Source: Lota lota (Eukaryota > Chordata > Actinopteri > Gadiformes > Lotidae). Taken from it: DNA of 64,000 bases. How positions within the stretch are numbered: position 1 is the first letter of the stretch; every line of letters begins with the position of its first letter. This document shows positions 23,928-36,773 of this stretch, piece after piece. The notes beneath the pieces were generated by a model. That model was not told the origin of the DNA and did not search any database. It saw only the letters and a program-made list of their open reading frames with translations. The stretch is from the NCBI GenBank assembly GCA_026745465.1, contig JACYXH010000820.1:160001-224000 (forward strand). The letters are read 5' to 3'. A program made the translations under genes and the position numbers.

Positions 23928-26118
23928 GGCTCTGTCCTGGCTCTGGGTCCGGTGTTGAGCGGGGCGGGTCGGCTCTGCGGACTCGCGTCAGGTGATGCCA
24001 CCGGCTTCCGTGGTTTCCCTGGATTGAGACAGAAAAAGGAGTGGCCAACAGTACCTTATAGGGGCCTCTCCACCGGGGATCAGGGAAGGACCGTTTCACT
24101 GCCTTAACCCAGACCCATTGGCCGGGAAGGATCTGGGACGTCGGGTCAGGTGGAGGTGCTGTAGAGGTAACCTGGGTATACAGGGCTCGAGAAACTTGAG
24201 TTAGGGCCACACAATAACTTGTCAATTGATTATCTAATTGGTCTGAGAGCGGCTCAGGAGGTGTGTACGGCCCCGGCATCGGCCTCCCGGTGATAAGTTC
24301 ATGCGGGGAGAGTCCCGTTTGCGCATGTGGTGCGGCTCTGATAGCCATAAGGGCCAGCGGTAACGCAGATAGCCAAGACATTTTGTGCTGGTCGACTAAG
24401 GCCAGCAACGCATCTCTCGCCATATTTGTGTCTGAGGGAACCCTATTGTGCTGGAGCACTTTACTAAGTGTCTGTTTCAGAGTTTGGTTGGCCCTCTCAA
24501 CGAGTCCCTGACTTTGTGGGTGATAAACGGACCCAAACCGGTGGGAGATCCCCAGTCCGGTTTCTACTTTTTGTAATAAATGGTTCATGAAGTGAGACCC
24601 GTTGTCTGAACATAATTTGTGTGGAAAGCCCCACCTAGGTATGATTTCGGTTATTAACGCTTTTATAACGGACGCGGCGTCCTCTTTTTTTGTTGGGAAC
24701 GCCTCTACCCAATGCGAGAATCGACAGACTATGACTAATAAGTAACGGTACCCTTGGACCCTATGATCCCTCCCCATGTCGGTGTAATCGATACAAAGTT
24801 CTTGAAAGGGTAGGTGGGGAACGGGGAAGCGGCCAGGAGGGGGTTTACATCCTCGTCGAGGATTGTGTTGTTGGCATGTCACACAGCTGGCCAACTGGAG
24901 CCGGGCGTGGGCCAATGTCTGGGGGTGCCACCAGTGGCTGTCAATTGGGTCAATGGTCAGGCGAGGCCCAAGGTGGTGCCTGGAGTGTTCTGCGTGGATC
25001 ATCAGGGTCAGTGCCTTGGTTGTCAGGGCCGGCCGCCCATCCGGAGCCCGATAAACTCCGCTGTCGTCTCTCCGGCATCCTTGGTGTAGCCAATAGTTTT
25101 CTTCTTCGGCGCTGGCGTGTGCTTGCATCTCCTTGATGTCCTGTGCGTCGCCGCTAACCGCCGGACTTGGGGTTTGTAGGAACTGCATGGCAGGTGGCCG
25201 ATACCCTCCAGCTGCTTTGGCTGCCTCGTCGGCTGCATTGTTCCCTTGTGTGGTCACCTCGTTTCCCTGCACGTGGCTTTTGCACTTGATCACAGCCAGG
25301 GTCTCCGGGTAGCCGATGCTGGCTAGTAGGCGGGTGAGCAGGTCTCCGTGTTTTAGCGGTTTTCCAGCCGAGGTCTTCATTCCTCTTTCCACCGCTTGGG
25401 ATGCGTTGACATGCACTAACTCATAGACGTAGTTGCTGTCGGTGTATATGTCAAGTCGTAGGCCTTTGCTGTCCTCCAGGGCCTCGACCATGGCTCTTAG
25501 TTCAGCCCGTTGGGCGGAGGGCTTGTCGGTTTCCAGTCCGCTTCTCCGCGTCTGGTGGTGACCGTTGAAGTTTTGTGTCACGATTGCCCATGAGGCGATG
25601 TTGTCGCCTTTCTCGTTTTTGTAACAGCATCCATCCGTGTACCAGACTTCTTTGGGACCTGTCAGAGGGTCCCCGTGGAGGTCAGGTCGGAGTTTGAGTT
25701 CCGCCTGGATTCGAGGCCAACAGTGGTGTGGTGTCCCGTCCTGTCCCCCGCACAGGTCGTCAGAAACTTTTACTCCCTCGGTACTGTACGTGACATTGGG
25801 GCTCAGGTGTATCTCTTCCAGGGTGCGGGTCTTCTTGGCGGTGGTTAGGGCAAAGGCGGAGAAGTCTACTGTCTCTTTAACCCCGTGTGCTGTATGGACT
25901 ATCGTCGGGTGGTTGAGGGTTATACCCGCAGTCTTGCTCAATACTCGGGCCGTCGCCAGTAAGTGTTTCGCACAAGTCGGCAGTCCGTTTTCGCTGGGGC
26001 TGAATGTGGAGCTGTGGTAATGCAACACTCTTCGGGTTCCTTTGTCTTTTTGCCACAGGACTCCACCGATGTGTTCTCCTCTGTGGGTGACATCAATGTG
26101 TCTCTGAAGCGTGCTCCG
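23782..26118 (-). CDS. pol: ERV1 pol remnant: RT connection, RNase H and integrase, open frame
   Basis: One uninterrupted - strand frame from a TGA at 26119-26121 down to the stop near 23782. It begins in the RT connection domain ([19 protein letters not shown]), with no fingers or palm. RNase H follows with [34 protein letters not shown] and NNAADEAAK (D-E-D-D). Integrase has CVTCQQH, the catalytic [19 protein letters not shown] and GLVERANQ (D,D-35-E type), then a C-terminal domain. No natural start codon is evident because upstream pol is missing. The frame overlaps env by 146 bp. It is intact in reading frame but would lack polymerase activity. Confidence 0.9.
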   Translation of the reverse strand, partial: RSTLQRHIDVTHRGEHIGGVLWQKDKGTRRVLHYHSSTFSPSENGLPTCAKHLLATARVLSKTAGITLNHPTIVHTAHGVKETVDFSAFALTTAKKTRTLEEIHLSPNVTYSTEGVKVSDDLCGGQDGTPHHCWPRIQAELKLRPDLHGDPLTGPKEVWYTDGCCYKNEKGDNIASWAIVTQNFNGHHQTRRSGLETDKPSAQRAELRAMVEALEDSKGLRLDIYTDSNYVYELVHVNASQAVERGMKTSAGKPLKHGDLLTRLLASIGYPETLAVIKCKSHVQGNEVTTQGNNAADEAAKAAGGYRPPAMQFLQTPSPAVSGDAQDIKEMQAHASAEEENYWLHQGCRRDDSGVYRAPDGRPALTTKALTLMIHAEHSRHHLGPRLTIDPIDSHWWHPQTLAHARLQLASCVTCQQHNPRRGCKPPPGRFPVPHLPFQELCIDYTDMGRDHRVQGYRYLLVIVCRFSHWVEAFPTKKEDAASVIKALITEIIPRWGFPHKLCSDNGSHFMNHLLQKVETGLGISHRFGSVYHPQSQGLVERANQTLKQTLSKVLQHNRVPSDTNMARDALLALVDQHKMSWLSALPLALMAIRAAPHAQTGLSPHELITGRPMPGPYTPPEPLSDQLDNQLTSYCVALTQVSRALYTQVTSTAPPPDPTSQILPGQWVWVKAVKRSFPDPRWRGPYKVLLATPFSVSIQGNHGSRWHHLTRVRRADPPRSTPDPEPGQSHATDTGTGAGQRFPVGGEDPTGSSSPPVGPVLGSSMGGRNSHLHRSRP

Positions 26119-26194
26119 TCAAGAGGGAGGTCGCGATGAAAGAAGAAGCCCCGATCTCCGTGGATTGGTGCCTATGGGACATAGGCAGACATGA

Positions 26195-26285
26195 GACACG
26201 ATATAGCAAAGTAGATAACTTGTGGCTGGCTCGATAAACTGCTAAGACTAATGGATATCAATGGATGGATTATTTCATATGCTGA
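26195..26285 (-). repeat. LTR scrap related to the ERV2 LTR, inside ERV1
   Basis: tatagcaaagtagataactt followed by gtggctggctcgat...ctaagactaatggatatc resembles the start of the ERV2 LTR at 44895 (cgtagcaaattatacaactc, gtggctgggctgattc, ctaagacaaatggatatc). It is joined directly to the ERV1 pol side. Confidence 0.65.
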
Positions 26286-26354
26286 GGGGAGTGGGGTCGT
26301 CAGGTGTTTGATACTCATCCTTCCCGACATGGGTCGGGTTGCCTGATTTCGGAG

Positions 26355-26729
26355 TCAGGGCCATTGAGCTGGTCCGGTGAGCAGCCTGGGGGTGGGCCGT
26401 GTCCTCCTCAGGACCGCGGAAGCACGGGTTGGTTCCCAGTTGGTTCCCATGGTCTGGTTCGAGGGGAGCCGTCGTCTTTGCCAAAACCTGGGCTCTGTAT
26501 TGGTAGGATGGGGCGTGGCTCGTCCATCCCCCTGATGGTCTGGAGCCTCTGGGAGCTGGAAGTCAGAGTCTGTAGGGGAACACAGGGGCTGTGGCTCTCC
26601 CAGCGTGGGAGAGGTGGTGTCACTTGGCTCCGGTATCCTTGCTGATGTGTTCCAAGGATGAGCTGGGTAGGACACCAGGGCCGGTTGTTGTGGGGTGGCA
26701 TGTGGTATCACCACCACCGGGGCCATCAT
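26355..26729 (-). pseudogene. Proline-rich open frame in ERV1, possible gag remnant
   Basis: A 124-codon frame rich in Pro, Thr and Ser (for example TTSPTLGEPQPL and FQLPEAPDHQGDG). Proline-rich spacers occur between matrix and capsid in gammaretroviral Gag, and its position upstream of pol fits. There is no zinc knuckle, no capsid-like region and no recognisable late motif, so the assignment is weak. Confidence 0.3.
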
Positions 26730-27430
26730 CTGACCTGTTTTCTCTTTTATCCCTACATCTGTCTCTCAACATCCCATATCTCCTTAATAACATAAGCCTA
26801 CGTACCCCACGATGCCTTGCAGTAGCCTGGTTTAGGTTATTTATAATTCCAGCATCTTGACTTTTAGCCCCTCCCTCCCGATCATGTCACTAAACATAGG
26901 AAGCATCATGTTCTGGTAATATATTGTCATCACTGCTAATATACACACAAATCCACGTTATAACCCCATCTAGCATCCCCAACTGTCCACCTAATAGCAG
27001 AGCCATATCTCTAAACTCTATGTACACTAGCGGTGGCACTAGAGGCCAGCCACCCTTGGTTTTGTCCTATTCATTCAACTACAGCATTGGTTACGCTCAG
27101 CTCATAAGGAAAGGCACTGACTGCAGCATAACAAGTTAGCCACAGCATAACGGGTTGGCCTAGGATGACAGGCTAGCTATAGGACGACAGATGAGTTATA
27201 GTATAGCATGTTAGAAATATCATGACTGTATAACAATGAAAAACGTTTTATTGTGGTTTAGTGTTTTGTAGTTGCATACAAAATTTGCAAATCTGTTAAA
27301 CACAAAAAAGAATGTAGTGCACTTGTGAAAAACAGATGTGCGGGTGCGCGAATACCAATACGAAATGTTTTTATAGATAAATCCTTATGTACTTTTTTGT
27401 TTAATATATATATTGTTTAAGCAAAACCTT
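26730..27430 (-). other. ERV1 internal noncoding segment
   Basis: No coding frame is recognised. It contains tttatt near 27248 (AATAAA on -) and short repeated motifs such as agcataac.ggttggcc and ggatgacaggctagc near 27125-27180. It may be LTR or UTR sequence of the ERV2-like relative whose Env tail follows. Confidence 0.35.
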
Positions 27431-27545
27431 TCTACAGGCTGAAAAAAGCATTAGAGAAGGAGTCAGAATCTGAGTCACTGTAAGGAGGGGGACGATCGGT
27501 ATGGGACGGGGTAGTGGTGGTCTCGAGCTGTGGGAGAACATGCAA
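27430..27545 (-). pseudogene. Env cytoplasmic-tail fragment of an ERV2-like virus, inside ERV1
   Basis: On the - strand this reads a short tail ending TDRPPPYSDSDSDSF and a stop at about 27432, comparable to the ERV2 Env tail (TDRPPPYTFSDY at about 45711-45745). Its upstream side runs into the shared noncoding block. It is not part of ERV1's own env, which ends at 21896. Confidence 0.65.
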
Positions 27546-27839
27546 TTGGGGACGTGCAGGCATCATGCATTAATGGCAACTGTTAACAAAGGAAGACAAA
27601 ACTGTAAAAGACAAAGTTAGTCATAACATGATCGTCTGACTGTCTTGTAACAAGTCAGTAATTGTTACACAAATGTGATTGTAATAGAAAGTTATTATAG
27701 TAAAAGTAATATCCTTATTAACCCTATTGTTTCTTCTGAAGTCAGTCTAGTCCCCTCTCGTGTAGTCTACCACTTTGTAGTGTGGGAGTGGCCTCCCTTA
27801 TCTCAGGGGCCCTAACACACAAGAAGACAGGCTCTCACA

Positions 27840-27926
<87 letters not shown>

Positions 27927-28640
27927 CTTTTCCCCCTTCCATTTTCCAAACCCCCAGTAATTTCTTTGTCAACAATATAATTTAACATTTGGATCCTTGT
28001 TAATTTAGTTCTGAATTTCCATACTTATTTATTATACTACTTTCTTAGGTATTTGTCTCAAAATTATTTTTCTACTTTAAGGTAATTTATATTCATAGTC
28101 CCTCAGGAAGGTTTTTATTTTATTTTTATTTTTGGTATTGTCTGTTTTGTTATTTTAGTAGTTAACCTCCATGTCTAATTTAACCAGCCCAGTTTTCTAA
28201 CATTGGTACTAACAACTCAACCAGTGTCTAATACACTCGTGTCACAATACACAGAACATAGAAAACACACAGACAGACATTTGGACCAACAAGCTAGCTC
28301 TAAACACATAGACAATAGTTCAAGACCTTTACTTAGAACCTGTTGAGTGAACTAAGACAGGTTTATTGAACAGTACACCCACCACCGCGCTCCCTCAGGG
28401 TCCTTTAGGGCGGGTACCACTACCTCACTTTGGTGAGGTGGGAATTTCCCTGAACTCCGAAGAGTCCCCAGCGCTGGTTGACCCCTGGACTTCTGTGGAC
28501 GAGCGGTAGCGGTGATATCTGTCCCAATCTTTTATGGCGGAGGCAGAGGAAATTTGTATATTAACTCTCCCCTTTATCCTGTTCAATGTTCCTCTCTCTC
28601 GGCTACTCTCCTCAATCCTATCTATCGCTCTAACGATCTG
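27500..28640 (-). repeat. Noncoding block shared by ERV1 and ERV2 (ERV1 copy)
   Basis: It aligns by eye with 49070-50150 over about 1.1 kb. Shared stretches include gggagaacatgcaattgggg, gtggcctcccttatctcagg, tagtccctcaggaaggtttt, cagacagacatttgg, ggaatttccctgaactccga and ccctggacttctgtggacga. On the - strand its 3' end has a pyrimidine tract and ttaacag, like a splice acceptor. A (CA)n expansion at 27850-27925 is extra in this copy. No long protein is encoded. Confidence 0.85.
27850..27925. repeat. (CA)n microsatellite
   Basis: About 38 uninterrupted CA units inside the ERV1 copy of the shared block. Confidence 0.97.
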
Positions 28641-29109
28641 TGTCTTTAATGTTACTTTTTTATTTATTTTTTATTATTTACTTTTTCAATCTGTTCCTTT
28701 TCCGTCATTGTCTTCGCCATAATTGTAATTCAAATTACTATTCTTTATTTTATTTTTATTTTATTTCATAATAATAATAAAAACAATTAATATTATTATT
28801 ACCATTATTATTATTATTATTTATTTTATTTATTTTATTATTATTTTATTTTTATTATTCTTATTCTTATTAGTATTATAATTATTTTTATTATTTATTT
28901 TATTATTATTATTTTATTTTTTTCTATCTACCTTTCCACCGTTGGACTAACGTTGTTTACGTCGGCCCTCGTGTTCTTATTTCCTCTTACATTAGTTCAT
29001 CATACCGCCATCACAGTTTTTCCTCCTTTGTCAATTATTCCTCACTATCGCGACTCCTCTATTATAGTTTAATTACAGACATTTAACATTTAGTTATAAT
29101 CCGTCTGGG
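28641..29109 (-). other. AT-rich, partly (ATT)n, stretch in the ERV1 leader
   Basis: 28730-28925 is almost pure A/T with ATT/TTA iterations. The rest is noncoding and I see no function. Confidence 0.7.
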
Positions 29110-29932
29110 ACGACTCTGTCATCATGGTTAACAAACAAACATATAACCCATAGCTATCCGCCATCTCTCGATGCTCCGCAAACACGCTTCACACACAAAC
29201 ATACAACCTTTAGTTATCCGCCATCTCTAGACGGCTCCGTTAACACGGTCAATCCAACATACTTATAACCTTTAGTTATCCGCCATCTTTAGACGGCTCC
29301 GCAAACACGGTCAACTACAATCTTAACTATTAGGTATCCGCCCTCTTTAGGCGGCTCCGCAAACACGCTTCACACACAACCTTTAGTTATCCGCCATCTC
29401 TAGACGGCTCCGTTAACACGGTCAATCCAACATACTTATAACCCTTTGTTATCCGCCATCTTTAGACGGCTCCGCAAACACGGTCAACTACAATCTTAAC
29501 TATTAGTTATCCGCCTTCTTTAAACGGCTCCTCAAACACGCTACACACACAAACATACAACCTTTAGTTATCCGCCATCTCTAGACGGCTCCGTTAACAC
29601 GGTCAATCCAACATACTTATAACCTTTAGTTATCCGCCATCTTTAGACGGCTCCGCAAACACGGTCAACTACAATCTTAACTATCAGGTATCCGCCATCT
29701 TTAGACGTCTCCGCAAACACGATTAACAAACAAACATACATACAACCTTTAGTTATCCGCCATCTCTAGACGGCTCCGCAAACACGGTCAATCCAACATA
29801 CTTATAACCTTTAGTTATCCGCCATCTTTAGACGGCTCCGCAAACACGGTCAACTACAATCTTAACTAATGGTATCCGCCATCTTTAGACGGCTCCGCAA
29901 ACACGGTCAATCAAACAAACATATAACAAACA
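29110..29932 (-). repeat. Leader tandem array of ERV1, 13 units of about 52-67 bp
   Basis: Each unit carries atccgccatctttagacggc (or a close variant) and tccgcaaacacggtcaa, with alternating spacers (aatccaacatacttataacc, or actacaatcttaact), giving a higher-order pattern. On the element strand, CCGTC-TAAA-GATGG can fold as a small stem-loop allowing a G-U pair. It lies between the primer site and the internal region, where retroviral packaging signals normally are. Confidence 0.85.
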
Positions 29933-30205
29933 ATAGAATATACGTGATTTGACAACTTTGCATTTAGTTTATGGTTCACAATGATGCAGACCTCGCGGTG
30001 TGACCTACCCACCGTCTATATCTCCTCCTAATAGACTGGGCCTATTCTAAATTAAATTCCGGGGGCCGGAATTGTCCTATACAGGTTCGGTTGCTAACAC
30101 AGGTCCTGCTTACCTAGTTTAAACTGGCGCCGAGGAGATACAGAGGTTGGTCCGAGGCCTCGCGGCCGTCGTCGGCTGCACCGGGTTCCTTTGTCTTCCT
30201 TAGAG
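29933..30205 (-). other. ERV1 5' leader next to the primer site
   Basis: Noncoding, moderately GC-rich sequence. Nothing specific is recognised beyond its place between the array and the primer site. Confidence 0.5.
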
Positions 30206-30223
30206 ATCACGTCGGGGTCACCA
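30206..30223 (-). other. ERV1 primer-binding site for tRNA-Trp
   Basis: On the - strand TGGTGACCCCGACGTGAT starts 2 nt after the 5' LTR. It matches 18 nt of the 3' end of vertebrate tRNA-Trp plus CCA as I recall it. Confidence 0.85.
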
Positions 30224-30225
30224 AC

Positions 30226-30742
30226 TGTTGTAAATTAAAAGGCAAGACGATGTTAAACTTGGAAACCCGGTGAAAAGAAGCAAAGATGCAAGTCGAATTC
30301 ATAATGCGGTATGGAGTTTAATTCCAATACTAATATAGAACACAAAAATGTCAGATCTCGATACTCGCTGCTATCTCTACAGCGCGCTGTATTCTTGTCG
30401 ATAGGCCCACCCCTTAAAGGTGTGGACCCGCGAGAGAACACCGGAGAAAGAGAGCGAGCTCCCTGCGGAAATTGGTTATATGTTCCCCTCTCCTCAGCTG
30501 GGGGTCTTCGTTGAGGGGGGGGGGGGGTTAGTGTTCCATGGGCACTATTCCGTTGGGGGAATGCAACAGTATCTTGGCCGCATACTGTAGATTTACATAC
30601 GGCCGCGCTCCACAAGGTGTCGTTACGGCCACGCTCCACAAGGTGTCGTTACGGCCGCGCTCCACAAGGTGTCGTTCGCCTCGGTAGAAGTGTCAGGTTA
30701 CAACTCAACAGACATATCGAGTTGCGCGTTTGTTCTACAACA
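30226..30742 (-). repeat. 5' LTR of ERV1
   Basis: 517 bp with the same termini as the 3' LTR, followed by the AGCC duplication. Differences from the 3' LTR: an A at about 30631 within the triplicated unit, a G at about 30732, and a shorter G-run. It contains the same three 26-bp CG-rich repeats (about 30600-30676). Confidence 0.95.
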
Positions 30743-30746
30743 AGCC

Positions 30747-31660
30747 TCAGCTTGGGTCTGGTGAAGCGCTTAAAAATGTTCATGACCGTACGACAAAACG
30801 ATGAGGAGTTATGCTTCTTTTAAGTCTTCAATCGATCGCTATAGCGCCTCCATCGCCCGAATTGGAAAAATGTCATCTTGTTCATAATTTTTTGCTGAAC
30901 AACTTTTCAATTTTGCTCAAGATCATAGGAGTCCATCTTGATGTTGAAAAAAGCATTTTAATTCATACGGACCATTTTGAGCTTCTGCCAATCATGTTGT
31001 TTCGCCCTAATTGGAATGTTATCTTGTTTAGAATTGGATCCTGAACAACTTTTGTATTGGACTCAAGATCATAGGAGTTCATCTTGATGTCGATAAAAGC
31101 ATTTTAGTTTTACGCGTTTTGAAGCCACACCCTTAGTTGTGTTAATGGTTAAGTTAATGGCTCCTGGGGGCTTTTCATTTTATTGTACTGACTTCACTTC
31201 TCGTTAGATGAAAGATATTGGTCCATAGATGATATGTGATGATAGGATTTTCGTCTAAGTAAAAAAACCTAGGATCCTTAGGGGTTTTAGTGTTTTTCAC
31301 AAATTTCACAATGGCGGGAAATCTATCCAGGCGGAAGTCATAGGTTATTGAGGCAGATTTGTTCAGCATGAAGAGATGCATATGGGTACAACGTTTCATG
31401 ACTGTAGGTTAAAGGGGTCAGGAGATATGCTTGTTCAAAGTTTGCATTTTTGGACGATTGCTATAGTGCCACCTTTGGGCTAATCAGCGTAATCTTTCGT
31501 CCCTGATCATCATTAGTCACCCTCTACAGCTGTGGATAATCTCATAAAAAACGACACAGCGGTTTTGGCTGTGTAAGTCATTTTGGCGGAATAATAATTA
31601 TAAAACTATTAATTACAATAGGTTGCCTCGCACTTTGTGCTTGACCCCCTAATAAAAAAA
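30747..31660 (-). repeat. Repeat family R, copy R2, main piece
   Basis: This is the R copy split by ERV1, read on the - strand. Shared motifs with R1 include the phrases around aacttttgtattggactcaa and gatcataggagt, and the end aggttgcctcgcactttgtg near 31620, which corresponds to cgaggacgaagtccaagaca in R1. No coding frame is seen. Confidence 0.65.
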
Positions 31661-34600
31661 GGTATGCAATAAAAATAACGCAGCATTATCTTGACGCGAT
31701 GCGAGTGCCATTGCTAACAGTCTCTTTAAATCACTGCGGAGTGAGAGCGTGCAAAACTTGGTCCAAAACTTACGCTAATGAAAGCAAATCTATCCCTTCT
31801 CGCCTCGGCCTACCTGCATGTGAAAACAAAATGCTTTTCTCACGTCACGCCTGATGAACAATAAAGTCTACACACACTACTTACATCAGCCGCGATGGGA
31901 ATATGCGGCATATTCCTATAATAACCACGTCTGTGAAAAAAGACGGATGGAATACTCAACCTATATAGCCTAGTGAAGACGAGCTTATGCTCTGGCCTTT
32001 CACCAACATATCCTATGTATTTAGAGGATTCAATTATACTGAAGTTGTACTTTTTAATCCAATAGTTAAATAATGCGAATGGCTGTTCGCTGATGAGGGG
32101 ATTATGATAAATGGGTGTGTTTTGGAGACGTTAGTTTCCCTGTTCAGTACTAAAATAGACTATCACCCTTTTCATAGAAAGTTGGTATCCAAAACTAAAC
32201 TGTTGCGATACAACTGCACACCTTTATGTTATCGAGAGCAACCTATATCCACGTACCACATTGCAAGTAAACATTGGCTTATAGTGCCGACTGCTATCGA
32301 GATGAATGATCAATACATATAACAGATTGTGATAATCATAGGTCTATGATTGTAGTTTACCGCTGGATGCAGTCAGAACCCTGTGTGTTGAGAAACGCAA
32401 ATAGGCTGTTACCTCCGCCTTGTCCTACAACTTGTTCAGTGGCCATGGTGACTATGACAAAGATACCCGAATGTGATTGGTTAAACGGATTTATCCGAGT
32501 CTACTAGCGAGTCGTAAAATATCTACCTTGGTGCGAGTAAAATTAATGTAGTCTTTTCACAAAATGGAAATCGCGTCGTATGTGTACAGTCCCATTCAAC
32601 TCAATGATTTGATATTTAAATGTCGTGTGAAAAAATCGTAACCAACAATCGCGTTTAATGTAAAAGGACCTTACAACGCGAGTCGTGAGCCAGTGCTCTC
32701 TATTACCACTGACAACGCGGCTTATTATATTAACGCGGTCAAGAGGCGGCATTAATGTAATATCCTTTTGTGCCTAATATTTACTTGGCAAGAAAGAAAT
32801 GTTTATTCGTAGAATGCCCTCTAGTAGGCAGAACGTTTAATAGTGGCATTGGCCATGCATAAGCCACTGTATTTTCCCCATACAGTGTAAAAGTACATAG
32901 TAAGTATTAATAAGTCTAATTTTGAGCATTAACAATTCGAATATAATTTCAATATTAAAAATAATAAGGACTGAAATTCGAATGGGATTATAGAGGAAGA
33001 TTGACAGCTCTACTGTGTTCATGTTTTGCCAAATTCATATATTTTTTTATGCAATAAATGCACTTTATTGAAGTTATCCTCTCCTTGTGATCACTTTGTT
33101 TGAAGTCTTACTATACCAAGTGAACAAACATTTGAACGCAAATATAAAATGCAGACCGTCTGCTGCGCCATCTGACCGAAGCCGACCGCGCAAATATCCC
33201 GCGTGCCTCGTCTGTTTAGGGTTTTTTCGGTGCGTACCGCCATGCCAAAAAAATTCTAGGGGAAACACTGCATTTGCGATAATTTATTATGTGGATGTGA
33301 GGTAATTTTTGCCCAGGTCGCATCAGTGGCAGTAAAAACCAAACAAACAAATAAAGAAATAAAGAAATATATAGTGAGTTTGTTAGGCAGGAGATGTCGA
33401 GGCACTGGCAGAAATAAAGAAAAAAAGACCACCTATGCAATTAAAATCATTTGACAATTTACTTCAAGTGAGTTAGTCTCTTAAAATGAAAGTACACAGA
33501 TGGATGGTACGTAACAAAGGACATGCTTGTACTGCGAAAAAGCTGCCAAAAAAGGGGAGTGACCAAATTTGTTAGGATGCCACCAAATCAAATAGTTAGT
33601 GACACCAGTGCCACAAGTAGAAAATGTTAGTCTTGAGCCCTGCCTTACCCGAGCCCCTAATCCCAGGCCCTAAGAATGAGTAGGGCCCGTAATGAGTACC
33701 TGAGCTCAATCTAAACTATGAGCCATACAGAGAGCCATGCTTTCTTATGCATGTGTATACAAGTGTGTATGCCTTTAGCATTTATGTGTGCATGGCTATG
33801 AAGACTTACGTTTTTTCTTTTTTCCTACTATTTAGTTTGTCCATTTAATGTCTTTAAAATGTGATTGCTGCCTATGTTGAGCACTATGAATGACCTTGTG
33901 CTTGAAGGGTGCTTTGTGAATGTACTTACTTTGTCTTGTTTTTTTTGTGTGTGTGTGTGGCAGGGGAGGTGGGAGAGAGGGCCAGGAAAGGTGGGGAGAA
34001 AGGCACAGGGGAGGTTGGAGAGAGAAAATAGAAAATGGAAAATAGAATGAAAGCCTGATCAGGTTCAAACAGGGTAGCTGATAGACAGAGATAGCATTTA
34101 AGAATATGATTTACTATTATTATATGGTTCCATTATTTCACATGATCCTTTTCACATGGAGGTTCTACTAGGAGAGCCTCCGTGAACCATGAGTCAGAGG
34201 TGGAGGCTGGTGGTGGGACAAACTACTTGCTAAGTACTCGCTGCTGTGTTCTGCAGGAGCCATTTAGAAAGATTACTCCTCAGTCAGAGTGGTGATGAGG
34301 CTATTGTTTTGCCGGTGATGGATATTGTGCGGCAGAGTCTCCCACAGAACCAGTCAGCCTTCTACTGCACAGATCAAAGCAAAACCAGGGCCACCCTCCT
34401 TTCTTATTTATCTTTATGCTCTTCTCTTCTCCCCCTTCTTAACCCCCTCTTGTTTCCTCCAATATTTAATCTCAGACTGTAATTTCCCCAATGTTCCCCT
34501 GTTTAATTGCAAATAAAAGTAAAAATATGTATGTACATATACAGTAGATACTGTATAGACATTGTGAAGGCAGACATGCCAATCAATACTTAATTTGTCC

Positions 34601-34748
34601 AAACCCTCACATTGCATGTCGTTACATTTCATCAATACATTTATACATGCTCTGTCCATTGTACTTACTAATCTAGTACTATAATGTACTCGTTTTCACT
34701 CAAAACGAATACTAAGTTACTAATAACTAATACAAAGTTATCCCATAG
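31661..34748. other. Intron before exon B: repeat X and fragments
   Basis: Besides repeat X (32035-32685) and a fragment at 33512-33645 shared with 3636-3705, the stretch has purine-rich tracts near 33960-34050 and nothing that looks like an exon. Short open frames show no domains. Confidence 0.4.
32035..32685 (-). repeat. Dispersed repeat X, copy 1
   Basis: Read on the - strand it parallels 39775-40440: acattaaacgcgattgttgg, then ggtatctttgtcatagtcac, gcggtaaactac, atcatagacctatgatt, gatcattcatctcgat and aagccaatgtttacttgca. Several indels and substitutions show the copies are old. No protein is encoded, so this is a non-autonomous element of unknown class. Confidence 0.7.
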
Positions 34749-34973
34749 ATAACTTCTACGGGACCCCCAAGCCGCCAGCGGAGCCATCCCCCACGGCTCC
34801 TCCCCTGAATGTGAGTGAGGCACTGTTGCCCGGAGCAAGGCCCAGTGCCCAGGGCAAGAGGAAAAGGAACCAGTCGGTCAGCAACATGGAGCAGCGCAGC
34901 AGCCTTGAGCCCCCCGAGGAGGAGGAGGAGGATAGCCCCATCGTCAATGGCAACGGGGTGGTCATCACGCCCG
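34749..34973 (+). CDS. magi2: magi2 exon B: linker between GK and WW1
   Basis: It starts after cccatag with AT, completing Asp with the G of exon A, and reads NFYGTPKPPAEPSPTAPPLN, then a basic GKRKRNQSVSNME and an acidic PPEEEEEDSPIVNGNGVVIT. The RKRN-SVSNME, EEEEE and VNGNGVV features are the strongest evidence for MAGI2 rather than MAGI1 or MAGI3. The exon holds 74 whole codons and ends with one base before GTAAGA. The linker is expected to be disordered; the RKRNQSVS stretch looks like a basophilic kinase site, which is inference only. Confidence 0.94.
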
Positions 34974-35129
34974 GTAAGAAAACCCCCGAAAACCGGCCGG
35001 AGGGGTTGATGGACCCTGACCTTAACCACATCAAACCCTTGCATAAATGAAGCCATATTCAACCCTTTAACCCTAGTACAATTAGATTTACAATTAGTAC
35101 AATGTAATGTGCATTTTCATCCAACAGGT

Positions 35130-35292
35130 AGCAGGATAGTCTAGCGGCTAGTGACTGGGTTCGATCCCCAATTTCTACATCCTAACCTGTAGGCATCCTT
35201 GATAAAGAAGCCAATAACCCCTGCCTGCTCCTTTATGACATGTATCTGAAGTTGCTAAAGATAAACGTGGCTGCTAAATTACTAGATATTAA
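35130..35292 (+). mobile_element. tRNA-derived SINE, copy 2
   Basis: The tRNA-like head has actgggttcgatcccc (box B) near 35153-35168, followed by the same core (gacatgtatctgaa) and a decayed tail (aagataaacgtggctgctaa) as copy 1. Confidence 0.72.

Positions 35293-36773
<1,481 letters not shown>

Larger units (their letters stand above)
20841..30742 (-). mobile_element. ERV1: endogenous retrovirus, mosaic and defective (9.9 kb)
   Basis: It is bounded by two LTRs of 519 and 517 bp and a 4-bp TSD (AGCC at 20837-20840 and 30743-30746). The primer site matches tRNA-Trp. In element order (high to low) it has the 5' LTR, a leader with a 13-unit tandem array, AT-rich sequence, a noncoding block shared with ERV2, an Env-tail fragment, an LTR scrap, RNase H-integrase, env, a 3' UTR with a 159-bp duplication, and the 3' LTR. 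RT and recognisable gag are absent, so it needs helper functions. The 4-bp TSD, env overlapping pol and the CX6CC TM suggest a gammaretrovirus-like lineage. Confidence 0.92.

Noticed and set aside
23810..25136. Several + strand frames opposite ERV1 pol
   Set aside because: Shadows of the long open pol frame on the - strand.
27782..27985. Open frame across the (CA)n tract (poly-Thr/His)
   Set aside because: Produced by the dinucleotide repeat; no other coding evidence.
29110..29932. CRISPR-like look of the regular repeats and spacers
   Set aside because: The spacers recur in only two or three types, units vary in length, and the array lies inside a vertebrate ERV leader.
34727..35062. Antisense open frames opposite magi2 exon B
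   Set aside because: Mirror of a GC-rich real exon; no domain and no splice support.
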